Part shown: piece by piece, positions 1 through 9,030 of the stretch
Layout: the number at the start of each line of letters is the position of its first letter
How positions within the stretch are numbered: position 1 is the stretch's first letter
Made by a program: the position numbers and the translations under genes
From: Buchnera aphidicola (Kaburagia rhusicola ensigallis)
Lineage (GTDB): Bacteria > Pseudomonadota > Gammaproteobacteria > Enterobacterales > Enterobacteriaceae
Assembly (NCBI GenBank): GCA_039830025.1
Contig: CP140040.1
Location: forward strand, 272,001-336,000
Direction of reading: 5' to 3'
Length of the DNA stretch: 64,000 nucleotides
The notes under the pieces: model-generated
Told to the model about the DNA's origin: nothing
Seen by the model: the letters and a program-made list of their open reading frames with translations, nothing else
The model's database searches: none

Positions 1-378
1 TCGTACTATGATAGGGTAAAAAAAGAAATTGATAACACTTATAAGTTTGCATTACAAGATTTTTTTAATGCATTACTTCCTACTATCGATAATATAGAGC
101 GTGCTTTAGATTTATTTGAGAAAAAAGATGATATTATAAAACCTATATTTAGTGAATTAAATGCAGCTTTGAAATCTTTAATGAAATTGTTAACAAAATT
201 CGGTTTAACACAAGTAGATGAAACATGTGTTCCATTTAATCCTGATATACATCAAGCCATGACTATACAATCATCTAAAAAAATAAAAGAAAATTATGTT
301 ATTGCTGTTATGCAAAAGGGTTATTTACTAAATGGTAGATTGTTACGTCCAGCTATGGTAACAGTTTCTAAACTATAG
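1..378 (+). CDS. grpE: GrpE nucleotide exchange factor (3' part)
   Basis: This is the C-terminal 125 residues of GrpE, the cytoplasmic co-chaperone that releases ADP from DnaK and so drives the DnaK/DnaJ folding cycle. The reading frame is open from the first base of the window, so the N-terminal coiled coil lies outside. Visible family features are the helical stretch with LLPTIDNIERAL (about residues 26-37 of the fragment), the beta-wing NPDIHQAM and the terminal block GYLLNGRLLRPAMVTVSK, all close to E. coli GrpE. The gene ends just before a strong hairpin and converges on rnfH. In E. coli grpE lies a few genes from rnfH and smpB, so the order here is ancestral with nadK, recN, bamE and ratA removed. 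Some Buchnera carry two grpE copies; which one this is cannot be told from here. Confidence 0.93.
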   Translation, partial: SYYDRVKKEIDNTYKFALQDFFNALLPTIDNIERALDLFEKKDDIIKPIFSELNAALKSLMKLLTKFGLTQVDETCVPFNPDIHQAMTIQSSKKIKENYVIAVMQKGYLLNGRLLRPAMVTVSKL

Positions 379-411
379 TCCCAAAAATCTGAAGCATATA
401 ATAATATCGTT

Positions 412-457
412 TTCTTGCAGGCAATATTACAATATTGAATATTTTGCTCTGCAAGAA
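412..457. terminator. Hairpin between grpE and rnfH
   Basis: A perfect 9-bp inverted repeat (TTCTTGCAG at 412-420, CTGCAAGAA at 449-457) encloses a second partial stem (GCAATATT against AATATTTTGC). It lies between the convergent ends of grpE and rnfH, so it probably terminates transcription from both sides. No long U tract follows directly. Confidence 0.6.
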
Positions 458-473
458 TGTATTCAAATGTCTT

Positions 474-752
474 TTATTTTTTTAATAACATTTTTTTCCT
501 TCTTAGTTCTTTTGGATCTATTAATAATGGTCTATAAATTTCAATTCTATCTCCGTTTTTTACTAAATCTTTTAAGTTAACTATATTTCCATAAATTCCT
601 ATATTGTTTTTTGTTATATCCACCACTTTTTTATCAAAAATATTAGAAGTTAATATAGCTTCTTTTATAGAAATTTTGTTTTTTAATTTCATCTCTTTAA
701 TAAATTGCTTATGTTTTAGAGCATATACAATTTTTATTTTAATTAGTTTCAT
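474..752 (-). CDS. rnfH: RnfH/RatB family protein (UPF0125)
   Basis: This is a small ubiquitin-fold protein of the RnfH (YfjF, RatB) family, 92 residues from the start chosen here and 96 if read from the ATG at 764. The start at 752 aligns with the E. coli N-terminus (KIKIVYALKHKQ against KIAVEVAYALPEKQ); neither start has a good ribosome binding site. The diagnostic C-terminal block DRIEIYRPLLIDPKELRRK is almost identical to E. coli. In E. coli the gene pairs with ratA, which is missing here. The molecular function of the family is not settled. The rnf electron-transfer genes are not nearby. Confidence 0.85.
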   Translation of the reverse strand: MKLIKIKIVYALKHKQFIKEMKLKNKISIKEAILTSNIFDKKVVDITKNNIGIYGNIVNLKDLVKNGDRIEIYRPLLIDPKELRRKKMLLKK

Positions 753-885
753 TTTATGTCGCATTAATTGGTACTGTTTTAAAAATATAATTTATATTAT
801 TATTAATATATATAAACGTAAAAATATTTTAGTTAAAATTGATGATTTGGAATATACAATTTATGTTGGATTTGGGATTAAAATT

Positions 886-1371
886 ATGATAAAAAAAAAT
901 AACATTAAAAATCCGATAACTAGTATTATTGTTAATAGAAAAGCTAAACATAAATATTTTATCAAAGAAACATTAGAAGCTGGATTAGTATTATTAGGTT
1001 GGGAAGTAAAAGCATTTAAATCAGGAAATATAAATATTAGTAATAGTTATGTTGCTTTTTATTTTAATGAAGTTTATTTAATAGGATCACAATTTAATTT
1101 TCTTTATACCACTAATTTACATGCTTTACATCATGTTAGCAGAAATCGAAAAATATTATTGCATAAAAATGAAATTACGTCTTTGCACAGTAAAATATAT
1201 AAAACTGGTTATACTGCTATAGCTTTATCACTTTTTTTAAAAAATAGTTGGTGCAAAATACAAATAGCTATCGCAAAAGGAAAAACAAAATACGATAAAC
1301 GCGAAACAAAAAAAGAGTCTCAATGGAAACTGGAAAAAAATCGAATTTTAAAAAATAAATTGATTTTTTAA
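886..1371 (+). CDS. smpB: SsrA-binding protein SmpB
   Basis: SmpB binds tmRNA and places it in the A site of stalled ribosomes for trans-translation. The protein has 161 residues (E. coli 160). Conserved blocks include NRKAKHKYFIKETLEAGLVL followed by GWEVKAFKSG near the N-terminus, and KGKTKYDKRE near residue 135. The frame stays open upstream to about position 604, but the ATG at 886 is preceded at 8 nt by GGGA and is where similarity to SmpB begins. The usual partner gene ssrA is not in the 47 bases before tadA and is not recognisable elsewhere in the window. Confidence 0.94.
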   Translation: MIKKNNIKNPITSIIVNRKAKHKYFIKETLEAGLVLLGWEVKAFKSGNINISNSYVAFYFNEVYLIGSQFNFLYTTNLHALHHVSRNRKILLHKNEITSLHSKIYKTGYTAIALSLFLKNSWCKIQIAIAKGKTKYDKRETKKESQWKLEKNRILKNKLIF

Positions 1372-1418
1372 TGCATAATTAATATGTTAATATAATAGAA
1401 ATTGTTTTGGATTAAAAT

Positions 1419-1916
1419 ATGTACAAATGTGATGAGTATTTTATGGAGCATGCTCTAAAATTTGCTAAATTAGCAGAAATAGATAAAGAAGTTCCTGTTG
1501 GAGCAGTATTAGTACTAAATAATGTTATTATTGGGCAAGGTTCCAATAGTTCTATTTCGACACATGATCCTACTGCTCATGCTGAAATTATAGCATTACG
1601 TTCTGGAGGGGCGTTTCTCAAGAATTATCGTTTAACAAATACGACATTATACGTTACATTAGAACCTTGTTCTATGTGTTATGGAGCTATTATTCATAGT
1701 AGAATTTCTAGACTAGTATTTGGAACAAGTTACAATAATAAAAATAGTTATACTCATTTTAATGAAAATCAATATGAAAGAATTAAAAAAAGTAAAATAA
1801 TAATTACAAAAAATATTTTAAATAAAGAATGCAAAAATATATTAAAATTTTTTTTTAAAAAAAAAGAAAGAAAAAATTATGATTCAGGTTCTACATTAAA
1901 ATTTATTTTTCAATAA
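1419..1916 (+). CDS. tadA: tRNA-specific adenosine deaminase TadA
   Basis: TadA deaminates adenosine 34 of tRNA-Arg(ACG) to inosine, an essential decoding step. The 165-residue protein carries the zinc deaminase motifs: HAE within TAHAEIIAL (about residue 54, with the catalytic Glu) and PCSMC (about residue 86), plus VPVGAVLV near the N-terminus. E. coli TadA has 167 residues. Its 3' end overlaps the 3' end of the oppositely oriented acpS by 14 bases, so the last residues of both proteins are coded on the same DNA. Confidence 0.95.
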   Translation: MYKCDEYFMEHALKFAKLAEIDKEVPVGAVLVLNNVIIGQGSNSSISTHDPTAHAEIIALRSGGAFLKNYRLTNTTLYVTLEPCSMCYGAIIHSRISRLVFGTSYNNKNSYTHFNENQYERIKKSKIIITKNILNKECKNILKFFFKKKERKNYDSGSTLKFIFQ

Positions 1917-2283
1917 TAACGATAGTGGATACATGTGATTTTTCATCACTTAAACTGACATGAATTGAGTTTATGTTTAAATTTTTTGCTATTTTTTTGG
2001 CTTTTTTTAATAATCGTAAATTTGGTTTTCCTAAATGATTGTGGTACAATTCAAAGTTATTGAATTTTACACCATGTTTGATTCCTGTTCCTAATGCTTT
2101 TGAAGCTGCTTCTTTTACAGAAAATCTTTTTGCTAAAAATACTACGGGATTTTTACTTTTTTTGTATTCGTTTAATTCATAATTAGATAGTATTTGGTAT
2201 AAAAATTTTTCTTCTAATTTATACATAATTTTTTTAATTCTAGTTATGGATAAGATATCTATACCTATTCCAATAATACTCAT
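1903..2283 (-). CDS. acpS: Holo-[acyl-carrier-protein] synthase
   Basis: AcpS transfers 4'-phosphopantetheine from CoA to a serine of acyl carrier protein. The protein has 126 residues, as in E. coli. The magnesium ligand Asp9 lies in GIGIDIL and the second acidic ligand in FSVKEAASKALGTGI (about residue 58). An AAAGGA ribosome site lies 11 nt before the ATG. The gene is downstream of era on the same strand; recO and pdxJ, which separate the two in E. coli, are gone. Confidence 0.94.
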   Translation of the reverse strand: MSIIGIGIDILSITRIKKIMYKLEEKFLYQILSNYELNEYKKSKNPVVFLAKRFSVKEAASKALGTGIKHGVKFNNFELYHNHLGKPNLRLLKKAKKIAKNLNINSIHVSLSDEKSHVSTIVIIEK

Positions 2284-2396
2284 ATAGTTTAATTTCCTTT
2301 ATTAATCCAAATATTTTGGCGCGTAATTTATGATACGTATTTAAGTAATTATATTTTGGTAAATTTATATCATTATTTTAATTAATTAAATATTAA

Positions 2397-3266
2397 TTAT
2401 GTATATAAATTAGCGTAGTGTATTTTTTTATTTTTTACAAATAATGAAAGATACACTGAACTTTTTAAATACTTTTCTAGTTCTTTCCTAGCAATTGTTC
2501 CGCATAATTTTATTTTTTTTCCTTGATATCCAATGATAATTTTCTTATGCGAATTATTTGTTACAATTATTATACCTTTTATAATATAAACTCTTTTTTT
2601 TAAATTTATACTTTCAATAATAATTTTTATTGAATGAGAAAGTTCATTTCCTAAATAAAATATAAATTTTTCTCGAATAATTTCTGAAATTTGAAAATGT
2701 AAACTATTATTTGTAACTTGATTAGATGAAAATTGTGGTTCAGATATAGGTAATGTTTTTTGAACTATGTTTGATAATAAATCAATATTGTCTCCTGTTT
2801 TTCCTGAAATAGGAATAATTTCTTGAAATGAATATTTTTTTCTTAAAAATTCCATATATGGTAATAAAGAAATTTTTTGTAAAATTTTATCATTTTTATT
2901 AATAACGGCTATTGTAGGAGTAATACTATTTTTTATCATTTGTAAAACTAATTCATCATCTAATGTCCAACGAGTTTGATTTAAAACTAATAATATTAAT
3001 TCTGAACTGTTACATAATTTTTTGATACAATTATGTTGTTTTTTGTTTATAAGTTCTGTGCATTTACGAGATATACCGGGTGTATCTGTATAAATAGCCT
3101 GAATACCCTCGTCGTTTTGAATTCCAATTATGTTACTTTGAGTAGTGTGAGGTCGTTTAGAAACTATTGATACTTTTGATTTCACCAATTTATTAATTAT
3201 TGTTGATTTTCCAACATTTGGTTTTCCAATAATAATAATTGTACCGCAATAATTTATTTTTTTCAT
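2397..3266 (-). CDS. era: GTPase Era
   Basis: Era is a GTPase that binds the 3' end of 16S rRNA during 30S subunit assembly. Walker A is GKPNVGKST near residue 15; switch II DTPG is near residue 60; NKND (G4) and the C-terminal KH domain with GYQGKKIK (about residues 243-250) are present. The length is 289 residues (E. coli 301). Its ATG overlaps the rnc stop codon by four bases (ATGA), indicating translational coupling in the lepA-lepB-rnc-era operon. Confidence 0.95.
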   Translation of the reverse strand: MKKINYCGTIIIIGKPNVGKSTIINKLVKSKVSIVSKRPHTTQSNIIGIQNDEGIQAIYTDTPGISRKCTELINKKQHNCIKKLCNSSELILLVLNQTRWTLDDELVLQMIKNSITPTIAVINKNDKILQKISLLPYMEFLRKKYSFQEIIPISGKTGDNIDLLSNIVQKTLPISEPQFSSNQVTNNSLHFQISEIIREKFIFYLGNELSHSIKIIIESINLKKRVYIIKGIIIVTNNSHKKIIIGYQGKKIKLCGTIARKELEKYLKSSVYLSLFVKNKKIHYANLYT

Positions 3267-3943
3267 TCCAATCCTAATTTTATTAAAGCATTTTGTGCAG
3301 CTTCTTGTTCTGCTTTTCTTCGACTAGAGCCAATCCCAATTGATTTTTCATTGATTCCAGAAATTTCGCAGAAAATAGTAAATAATTGATTATGCGCTTC
3401 TCCATATACTTTTTCTACTAAATATAAAGGCAATGGTAAATGTTTTGATTGTAGATATTCCTGTAATCTAGTTTTTGGATCTTTTTGAGTATCTCCAGGA
3501 CTAATTTTTTCTAATCTTTTTTGATACCACTTTAAAATTAATTTTTCAACTGTTATTAAATTACTGTCTAAAAATATACTTCCAATAAGCGCTTCTATAG
3601 TATTTGCTAATATCGATTCTCTTCTAAAACCCCCACTTTTGAGCTCTCCTTGTCCTAATTGTAGATAGTAACCTAAATTAAACTCATGTGCTATTTTCGC
3701 TAAAGTATGCCCTCTAACTAAAGTTGCCCGCATTCGACTCATATCTCCTTCATTAACGTTCGGAAAGTAATGATAAAGAGCGTTAGCTATAACGAAACTT
3801 AAAATAGAATCCCCTAAGAATTCAAGTCTTTCATTGTGTTTGCTATTTGCGCTTCTATGTGTTAATGCTTGAATTAACAAATGTTTTTTAACAAAAGTAT
3901 ATCCTAGAGTTTTTTGTAATTTTCGAACTACATTATGATTCAT
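3263..3943 (-). CDS. rnc: Ribonuclease III
   Basis: RNase III cleaves double-stranded RNA and processes rRNA precursors. From the ATG at 3943 the protein has 226 residues, exactly as in E. coli. The frame is open 30 codons further upstream, but those residues have no similarity to the family. The catalytic signature [11 protein letters not shown] (about residues 37-47) holds the acidic metal ligands, and a double-stranded RNA-binding domain ending in [16 protein letters not shown] is at the C-terminus. The gene lies between lepB and era. Confidence 0.95.
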   Translation of the reverse strand: MNHNVVRKLQKTLGYTFVKKHLLIQALTHRSANSKHNERLEFLGDSILSFVIANALYHYFPNVNEGDMSRMRATLVRGHTLAKIAHEFNLGYYLQLGQGELKSGGFRRESILANTIEALIGSIFLDSNLITVEKLILKWYQKRLEKISPGDTQKDPKTRLQEYLQSKHLPLPLYLVEKVYGEAHNQLFTIFCEISGINEKSIGIGSSRRKAEQEAAQNALIKLGLE

Positions 3944-4039
3944 ATTGTTGCCAATTATACTGATGTAGTAATTTAGAATACCATTTAACGATTTTATATA
4001 TATTTTATCACAAGAAATATCAGTGTTTCGCAAATTATT

Positions 4040-4931
4040 TTAATATATGCTTCCGATACGATTCATTCGAATTTCTGTTAGCCAACTATTTTTTTTTCTC
4101 TCTGAACTCATCCATATAAAAGTAGCTTTTCCTATTAAATTCTTATCTGGAACAAATCCCCAATAGCGGCTATCTAAACTGTTGTCTCTATTATCACCCA
4201 TTACAAAATACATGTTTTTTGGAACTATCCAAGTTCCTTGTTTTTGATTAAATTGTTTGAAATACATAATTTTTTGATCTATCATTTCTTTTGAAAATAA
4301 TATCTGATATTTTAAATCTTTTATATTTTCTGTACATGTATTTAAATGAAAAATATTGTTATGAAATGTTTGGATATAATTACTTGGTTTTAAATCAATA
4401 TGAGAAATGAGGATTTTATTTTGGTCGTTTTTTGAATGCATGCTACTATGTTTTACAATTAAATCTTTTGTTAATGAATTATAAGTAATTGTATCACCAG
4501 GCAATCCAACTATTCTTTTAATATAGTTTAAGTGCATATTTTTAGGATATTTAAAAACTGCTATATCTCCATACTTGGGGGTATTTGTATCAATTAATGT
4601 AGTATTAGTAATTGGATTTTTAATCCCATATGCGAATTTTTGCACTAATATAAGATCTCCTACTAACAACGTAGGCATCATTGATCCAGATGAGATTTGA
4701 AATGGTTCATATAAAAAAGATCGAATTAAAAATGCTATGAGGAATATAGGAAAAAAAGATGCTAAAAATTGAATTCCATTTTTAATCAACTCAATGATTT
4801 TAGAATTAAAATTAATGCTAGTAACTACTATGTTTTTTTTTTAAAGTTTGTTTTATTCTTTGCGATATCCAAAAAATTCCAGTAATCAATGTAGAAACTA
4901 ATAGAAATATAATTAGATCATCATTACTCAT
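4040..4931 (-). CDS. lepB: Signal peptidase I, frameshifted at a poly-A tract
   Basis: LepB removes signal peptides from secreted proteins in the inner membrane. The catalytic serine is in SGSMMPTL and the general-base lysine in YIKRIVGLPGD; the C-terminal MGDNRDNSLDSRYWGFVP box is intact. The frame holding these motifs has no convincing start: its first usable codon is a TTG at 4789. The true start is probably the ATG at 4931, which has AAGGAAAT just upstream, lies 12 bases after the lepA stop, and codes for a first transmembrane helix (LIIFLLVSTLITGIFW) as in E. coli. The two frames join if the A10 run (T10 on the plus strand, 4833-4842) is read as A9. The joined protein would have 296 residues (E. 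coli 324). Confidence 0.85.
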
Positions 4932-4943
4932 AATAATTTCCTT

Positions 4944-6752
4944 TTATTGACCATATTTTAAGTTCATTTTGTTATTTAAAATAGATAAAAATACTTCTTG
5001 AGGTATATTGACATTTCCTATTTTTTTCATTTTTTTCTTGCCAGTTTTTTGTTTTTCTAATAATTTTTTCTTTCTAGTTACATCTCCTCCATAACATTTT
5101 GCTAATACATTTTTTCTTAATTGTTTGACAGTAGAACGTGCAATGACTTTTGTACCTATCATGGCTTGAATAACAATGTTAAATTGATGTCGAGGAATTA
5201 ATGATTTCATTTTTTCTATTATTACGCGTCCTTGCATAGTAGATTGTTTTTTATGAATTATTAATGATAAAGAATCAATTTTTTTATAATTAATGAGTAT
5301 ATCTAATTTTTTCATATCAGAAGTTTGATACGATTCAAAATCGTATTCTAATGATGCATACCCACTCGATTCAGATTTTAATTGATCAAAAAAGTTTAAT
5401 ATAATTTCTGACATGGGTATGTTATAACACAATAATACTTGATTTTCATAATAAATTATATTATTTTGTATTCCTCTTTTTTGTGAACATAATAGCAATA
5501 TTTTTCCTAAATATTGAATTGGAAGTAGAATTTTACATTTAGCAATAGGCTCTTGAATTTTCTTAATTTTGTTTAGTTCGGGAAGTTTAGATGGAGAATC
5601 AAGAAAAAATATTTTATCTTCGGATGTTATGATTTTATATACTACCGTAGGAGCAGTAGTTATTATTTCTAAATTATATTCTCTTTCTAACCTCTCTTTT
5701 ATAATTTCCATATGTAGTAGTCCTAAAAATCCGCATCTAAATCCAAACCCTAATGCTATAGAAGTTTCAATTTCATAAAATAAAGACGTATCGTTTAAAC
5801 TTAGTTTCTCTAATGCATTCTTAAAAGTGTTAAATTGATTAGATTTAGTTGTAAATAATCCTGCGTAAATTTTTGGTTTAACTTTTTTAAAACCAGGTAA
5901 TGTATATTCTGAATTACTATAAATGGTAGTCAAAGTATCTCCTACAGGAGCACCAATAATGCTTCTGATTCCGCAAATAATCCAACCTATTTCTCCACAT
6001 TCTAAATAATCTCTATATATGCGTTTTGGAGTAAATATTCCTATTTTTTCTACAGAATAGATTTTTCCTGTACTCATGATTTTAATTTTAGATTTTTTTT
6101 TGAGAATTCCATTTTTAATACAAATTAAAGATACTACTCCTAAATAATTATCAAACCATGAATCAATAATCAATGCTTGAAATTCGTTATTTATATTACC
6201 TTTAGGAGGTGCAATGTTGTGAATAATGCATTCTAATAAATTTGTAATACCTTCACCTGTTTTTGCTGAACAATATATTGAATTTTCAGTAGAAATTCCT
6301 ATAATATTTTTTATGTCTTTTTCTACTTTAATAGGATTAGCATTGGGTAAATCAATTTTATTTAATACGGGTATAATTTTTAGGTTCATATTTATAGCTT
6401 TATGACAATTAGATACGGTTTGTGCTTCTACTCCTTGTACTGAATCTACAATCAATAAAACACCTTCACAAGCAGATAAAGAACGTGATACTTCGTAGGA
6501 AAAGTCTACATGACCTGGTGTATCAATGAAATTTAATTGATATTTTTTATTTTTTATGGATGTATACTGTATTGTAACACTCTGTGCTTTAATGGTAATG
6601 CCTCGTTCTCTTTCTAATTCCATTGAATCTAATACTTGGGAGCACATTTCTCGTTTTGATAAACCACCACAAATTTGAATAAATCTGTCAGATATAGTTG
6701 ATTTTCCATGGTCTATATGGGCAATAATACAAAAATTTCTTATTTCTTTCAT
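4944..6752 (-). CDS. lepA: Elongation factor 4 (LepA)
   Basis: LepA (EF-4) is a ribosome-binding translational GTPase that helps initiation or back-translocates ribosomes. The protein has 602 residues (E. coli 599). GTPase motifs AHIDHGKST (G1), DTPGH (G3) and NKIDLP (G4) are intact, followed by domains II, III and V and the LepA-specific C-terminal domain with [17 protein letters not shown]. It is the first gene of the lepA-lepB-rnc-era operon. A GGAG lies about 14 bases before the ATG, unusually far. Confidence 0.96.
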   Translation of the reverse strand: MKEIRNFCIIAHIDHGKSTISDRFIQICGGLSKREMCSQVLDSMELERERGITIKAQSVTIQYTSIKNKKYQLNFIDTPGHVDFSYEVSRSLSACEGVLLIVDSVQGVEAQTVSNCHKAINMNLKIIPVLNKIDLPNANPIKVEKDIKNIIGISTENSIYCSAKTGEGITNLLECIIHNIAPPKGNINNEFQALIIDSWFDNYLGVVSLICIKNGILKKKSKIKIMSTGKIYSVEKIGIFTPKRIYRDYLECGEIGWIICGIRSIIGAPVGDTLTTIYSNSEYTLPGFKKVKPKIYAGLFTTKSNQFNTFKNALEKLSLNDTSLFYEIETSIALGFGFRCGFLGLLHMEIIKERLEREYNLEIITTAPTVVYKIITSEDKIFFLDSPSKLPELNKIKKIQEPIAKCKILLPIQYLGKILLLCSQKRGIQNNIIYYENQVLLCYNIPMSEIILNFFDQLKSESSGYASLEYDFESYQTSDMKKLDILINYKKIDSLSLIIHKKQSTMQGRVIIEKMKSLIPRHQFNIVIQAMIGTKVIARSTVKQLRKNVLAKCYGGDVTRKKKLLEKQKTGKKKMKKIGNVNIPQEVFLSILNNKMNLKYGQ

Positions 6753-7182
6753 TGAATTTAAAATAACTCCTGATAAGATTAAATCATTTTACTATTTTAA
6801 TTAAATTTATATTATTTACAACATTATTAGTATATTTAATAATATGGGTGTTATATAAGTTTTTCGTATATATCATTGTATTTATATGCCATCCAATTCA
6901 ATATATAAATTAAAATATGTCATGATATCTTTAATAAGATTAACATAGATTATTGATAATATTAATATATCAATTATGTTGTTAAAATTTTTAAAAACGT
7001 AAATAATTAAAATATTTTTTAAAATATACTTTATTGTTTGTTAATCTTTATAATATAAATTAATTTTTAAGTATTATTGCATGATAAAAATTAATAAATG
7101 TTGTTTATGATTTTACTTTGATTTTAAAAAATGTTATATAGAGTGTTTTAATGAAAATTTTACATTTAAAAAAATAAATAAT
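6753..7182. other. Gene-free divergent region between lepA and mnmA
   Basis: These 430 bases separate two genes that diverge, so both promoters must lie here. The sequence is almost all A and T. I see no open frame of note, no tRNA-like stretch and no strong inverted repeat. Confidence 0.6.
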
Positions 7183-8295
7183 ATGTTGAAATTAAAAAAA
7201 AAAGTGATTTTAGCTATGTCTGGGGGTGTAGATTCATCTGTATCTGCATGGATGTTGAAGCAACAAAACTATCACGTAGAAGGTTTGTTTATGAAAAATT
7301 GGGAGGAAAGTGACAACGATTTTTATTGTTCTGCAAAACAAGATTTGGAAGACGCTGAGCATGTTTGTCGTCAATTGGGCATTTATCTCAATACAGTAAA
7401 CTTTTCTTTTGAATATTGGGAAAATGTATTTCAAGTGTTTATAAAAGAATATCAATTAGGTAGAACACCTAATCCTGATATATTATGTAATAAGGAAATA
7501 AAATTTAAAGTATTTTACGAATTTGCTGTTAATAATTTAGGAGCTGATTTTATTGCAACTGGTCATTACGTGCAAAAAAAATATTTTAAAAAATCATCGT
7601 TTTTATTACGTGGCATTGACCTTGACAAAGATCAAAGTTATTTTTTATATACCATTAATAAAAATATTCTTGATAAGTGTTTATTTCCATTAGGAAAATT
7701 TACCAAAAAAACAGTGCGTAATATAGCTAAAAGTTTAAATTTAATTGTGTCTGATAAAAAAGATTCTACTGGGATTTGTTTTATAAATCCAAAGAATATT
7801 AATCATTTTTTAAATGTTTATGTTCCTCAAAAGAAAGGAGATATAGTTACACCTTGTGGCAAAATAATAGGACAGCATAATGGATTAGCGCATTATACTT
7901 TAGGTCAAAGAAAAGGATTAGGAGTTGGAGGAATTAAGGGTATTCAAAACATTCCATGGTATGTAGTAGATAAAAACATTGTACGTAATTCTCTAACTGT
8001 TGCTCAAGGTATAAATAATGATTATTTAATGTCTATAGGATTGATAGCATATCAGTTACATTGGATAAATCGTATTCAGCTAAGTAACGTTCCTTTTTTT
8101 TGTTCAGTGAAAATTCGATATTGTCATAAAGATGTTTCATGTCAAATATTTTTATATAAGAAAAAATTTGTTAAGGTATTGTTTCAAAATCCAATTTCAT
8201 CCATTACTCCTGGACAATCTGCAGTGTTCTATTTGTCTGAGTTATGTCTTGGGGGGGGGATAATTAAAACAAGATTACCTATTTTATCACTATAA
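7183..8295 (+). CDS. mnmA: tRNA-specific 2-thiouridylase MnmA
   Basis: MnmA thiolates U34 of tRNAs for Glu, Gln and Lys, using sulfur relayed from IscS. The protein has 370 residues (E. coli 368). The PP-loop SGGVDSSV is at about residue 14, and the catalytic cysteines are in PDILCNKEIKF and STGICFI. The C-terminal LCLGGGIIKTRLP is coded partly by an unbroken run of nine G (8251-8259), very odd in such AT-rich DNA. No clear ribosome binding site precedes the ATG. mnmA-hflD-purB is the E. coli order. Confidence 0.95.
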   Translation: MLKLKKKVILAMSGGVDSSVSAWMLKQQNYHVEGLFMKNWEESDNDFYCSAKQDLEDAEHVCRQLGIYLNTVNFSFEYWENVFQVFIKEYQLGRTPNPDILCNKEIKFKVFYEFAVNNLGADFIATGHYVQKKYFKKSSFLLRGIDLDKDQSYFLYTINKNILDKCLFPLGKFTKKTVRNIAKSLNLIVSDKKDSTGICFINPKNINHFLNVYVPQKKGDIVTPCGKIIGQHNGLAHYTLGQRKGLGVGGIKGIQNIPWYVVDKNIVRNSLTVAQGINNDYLMSIGLIAYQLHWINRIQLSNVPFFCSVKIRYCHKDVSCQIFLYKKKFVKVLFQNPISSITPGQSAVFYLSELCLGGGIIKTRLPILSL

Positions 8296-8337
8296 ATCAA
8301 TCATAGTATTTTTTACATTTTAGGGAAATATATAATT

Positions 8338-8973
8338 GTGACAAAGAATTTTTATTCGATTATGTTGTCTCTTTCTGGAATATGTCAATCTGTTGCTATT
8401 GTGTGTCAACTGTCTCAAACTGGAATTTGTAATAATGATGCATTTAAAATTAGTATTGATAGTATTTTAAATATTAATCCCGAAACTACATTATCTGTAT
8501 ATGGGAATTCAGAAAAAAATTTACAGTTGGGTATAACAACGTTATTATCTTTATTACATAATTCTAATAGTTATGATACTTCAGCAAAAATGTTACGCTA
8601 TATATTAAAAATAATGATTTTAGAAAAAAAATTAAAAAAAAATGCTATTTATAATGAAATGTTATTTCAACGTATTTCTGAATTAATTAAAAAAAATGTT
8701 AATGGCTTTAGTTCATATGATATATTAACTGATCATTTATCAGAAATATATTTAAATATAATCAGTAAGTTAGGATCTCGTATTCAAGTATTTGGATCAC
8801 CAGAAATTCTAAAAAATATATTAATACAGAACAAAATTCGTTGTGCTTTATTTTCAGGAATTCGTTCGGCTGTTTTGTGGAGGCAGGTAGGTGGTAATTT
8901 TTTTCAATTTATTTTTTTTAGAAATCAAATATATAATCAAGCAAACAATGTATTTAAAAAATTTTCTTCTTAA
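8338..8973 (+). CDS. hflD: HflD (YcfC) family protein
   Basis: HflD is a peripheral inner-membrane protein known in E. coli for binding phage lambda CII; its housekeeping role is unclear. The protein has 211 residues (E. coli 213). Family blocks are LSGICQSVAIVCQL near the N-terminus, NPETTLSVYG, LGSRIQVFGSPEIL and AGIR-like SGIRSAVLWRQVGG near the C-terminus. The start is GTG, with AGGGA about 12 bases before it. It sits between mnmA and purB as in E. coli, which argues for a tRNA or nucleotide-linked role rather than one in phage biology. Confidence 0.9.
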   Translation: MTKNFYSIMLSLSGICQSVAIVCQLSQTGICNNDAFKISIDSILNINPETTLSVYGNSEKNLQLGITTLLSLLHNSNSYDTSAKMLRYILKIMILEKKLKKNAIYNEMLFQRISELIKKNVNGFSSYDILTDHLSEIYLNIISKLGSRIQVFGSPEILKNILIQNKIRCALFSGIRSAVLWRQVGGNFFQFIFFRNQIYNQANNVFKKFSS

Positions 8974-9030
8974 ACTTTTTGAATTATAAGTTTAAGATTT
9001 ACATATATTTTTTAAAGAGGTACATACACA

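Noticed and set aside
604..885. Long N-terminal extension of SmpB
   Set aside because: The frame is open but overlaps rnfH on the other strand, shows no SmpB similarity and would exceed the family length by 94 residues.
1372..1418. ssrA (tmRNA) next to smpB
   Set aside because: Only 47 AT-rich bases lie between smpB and tadA, far too short.
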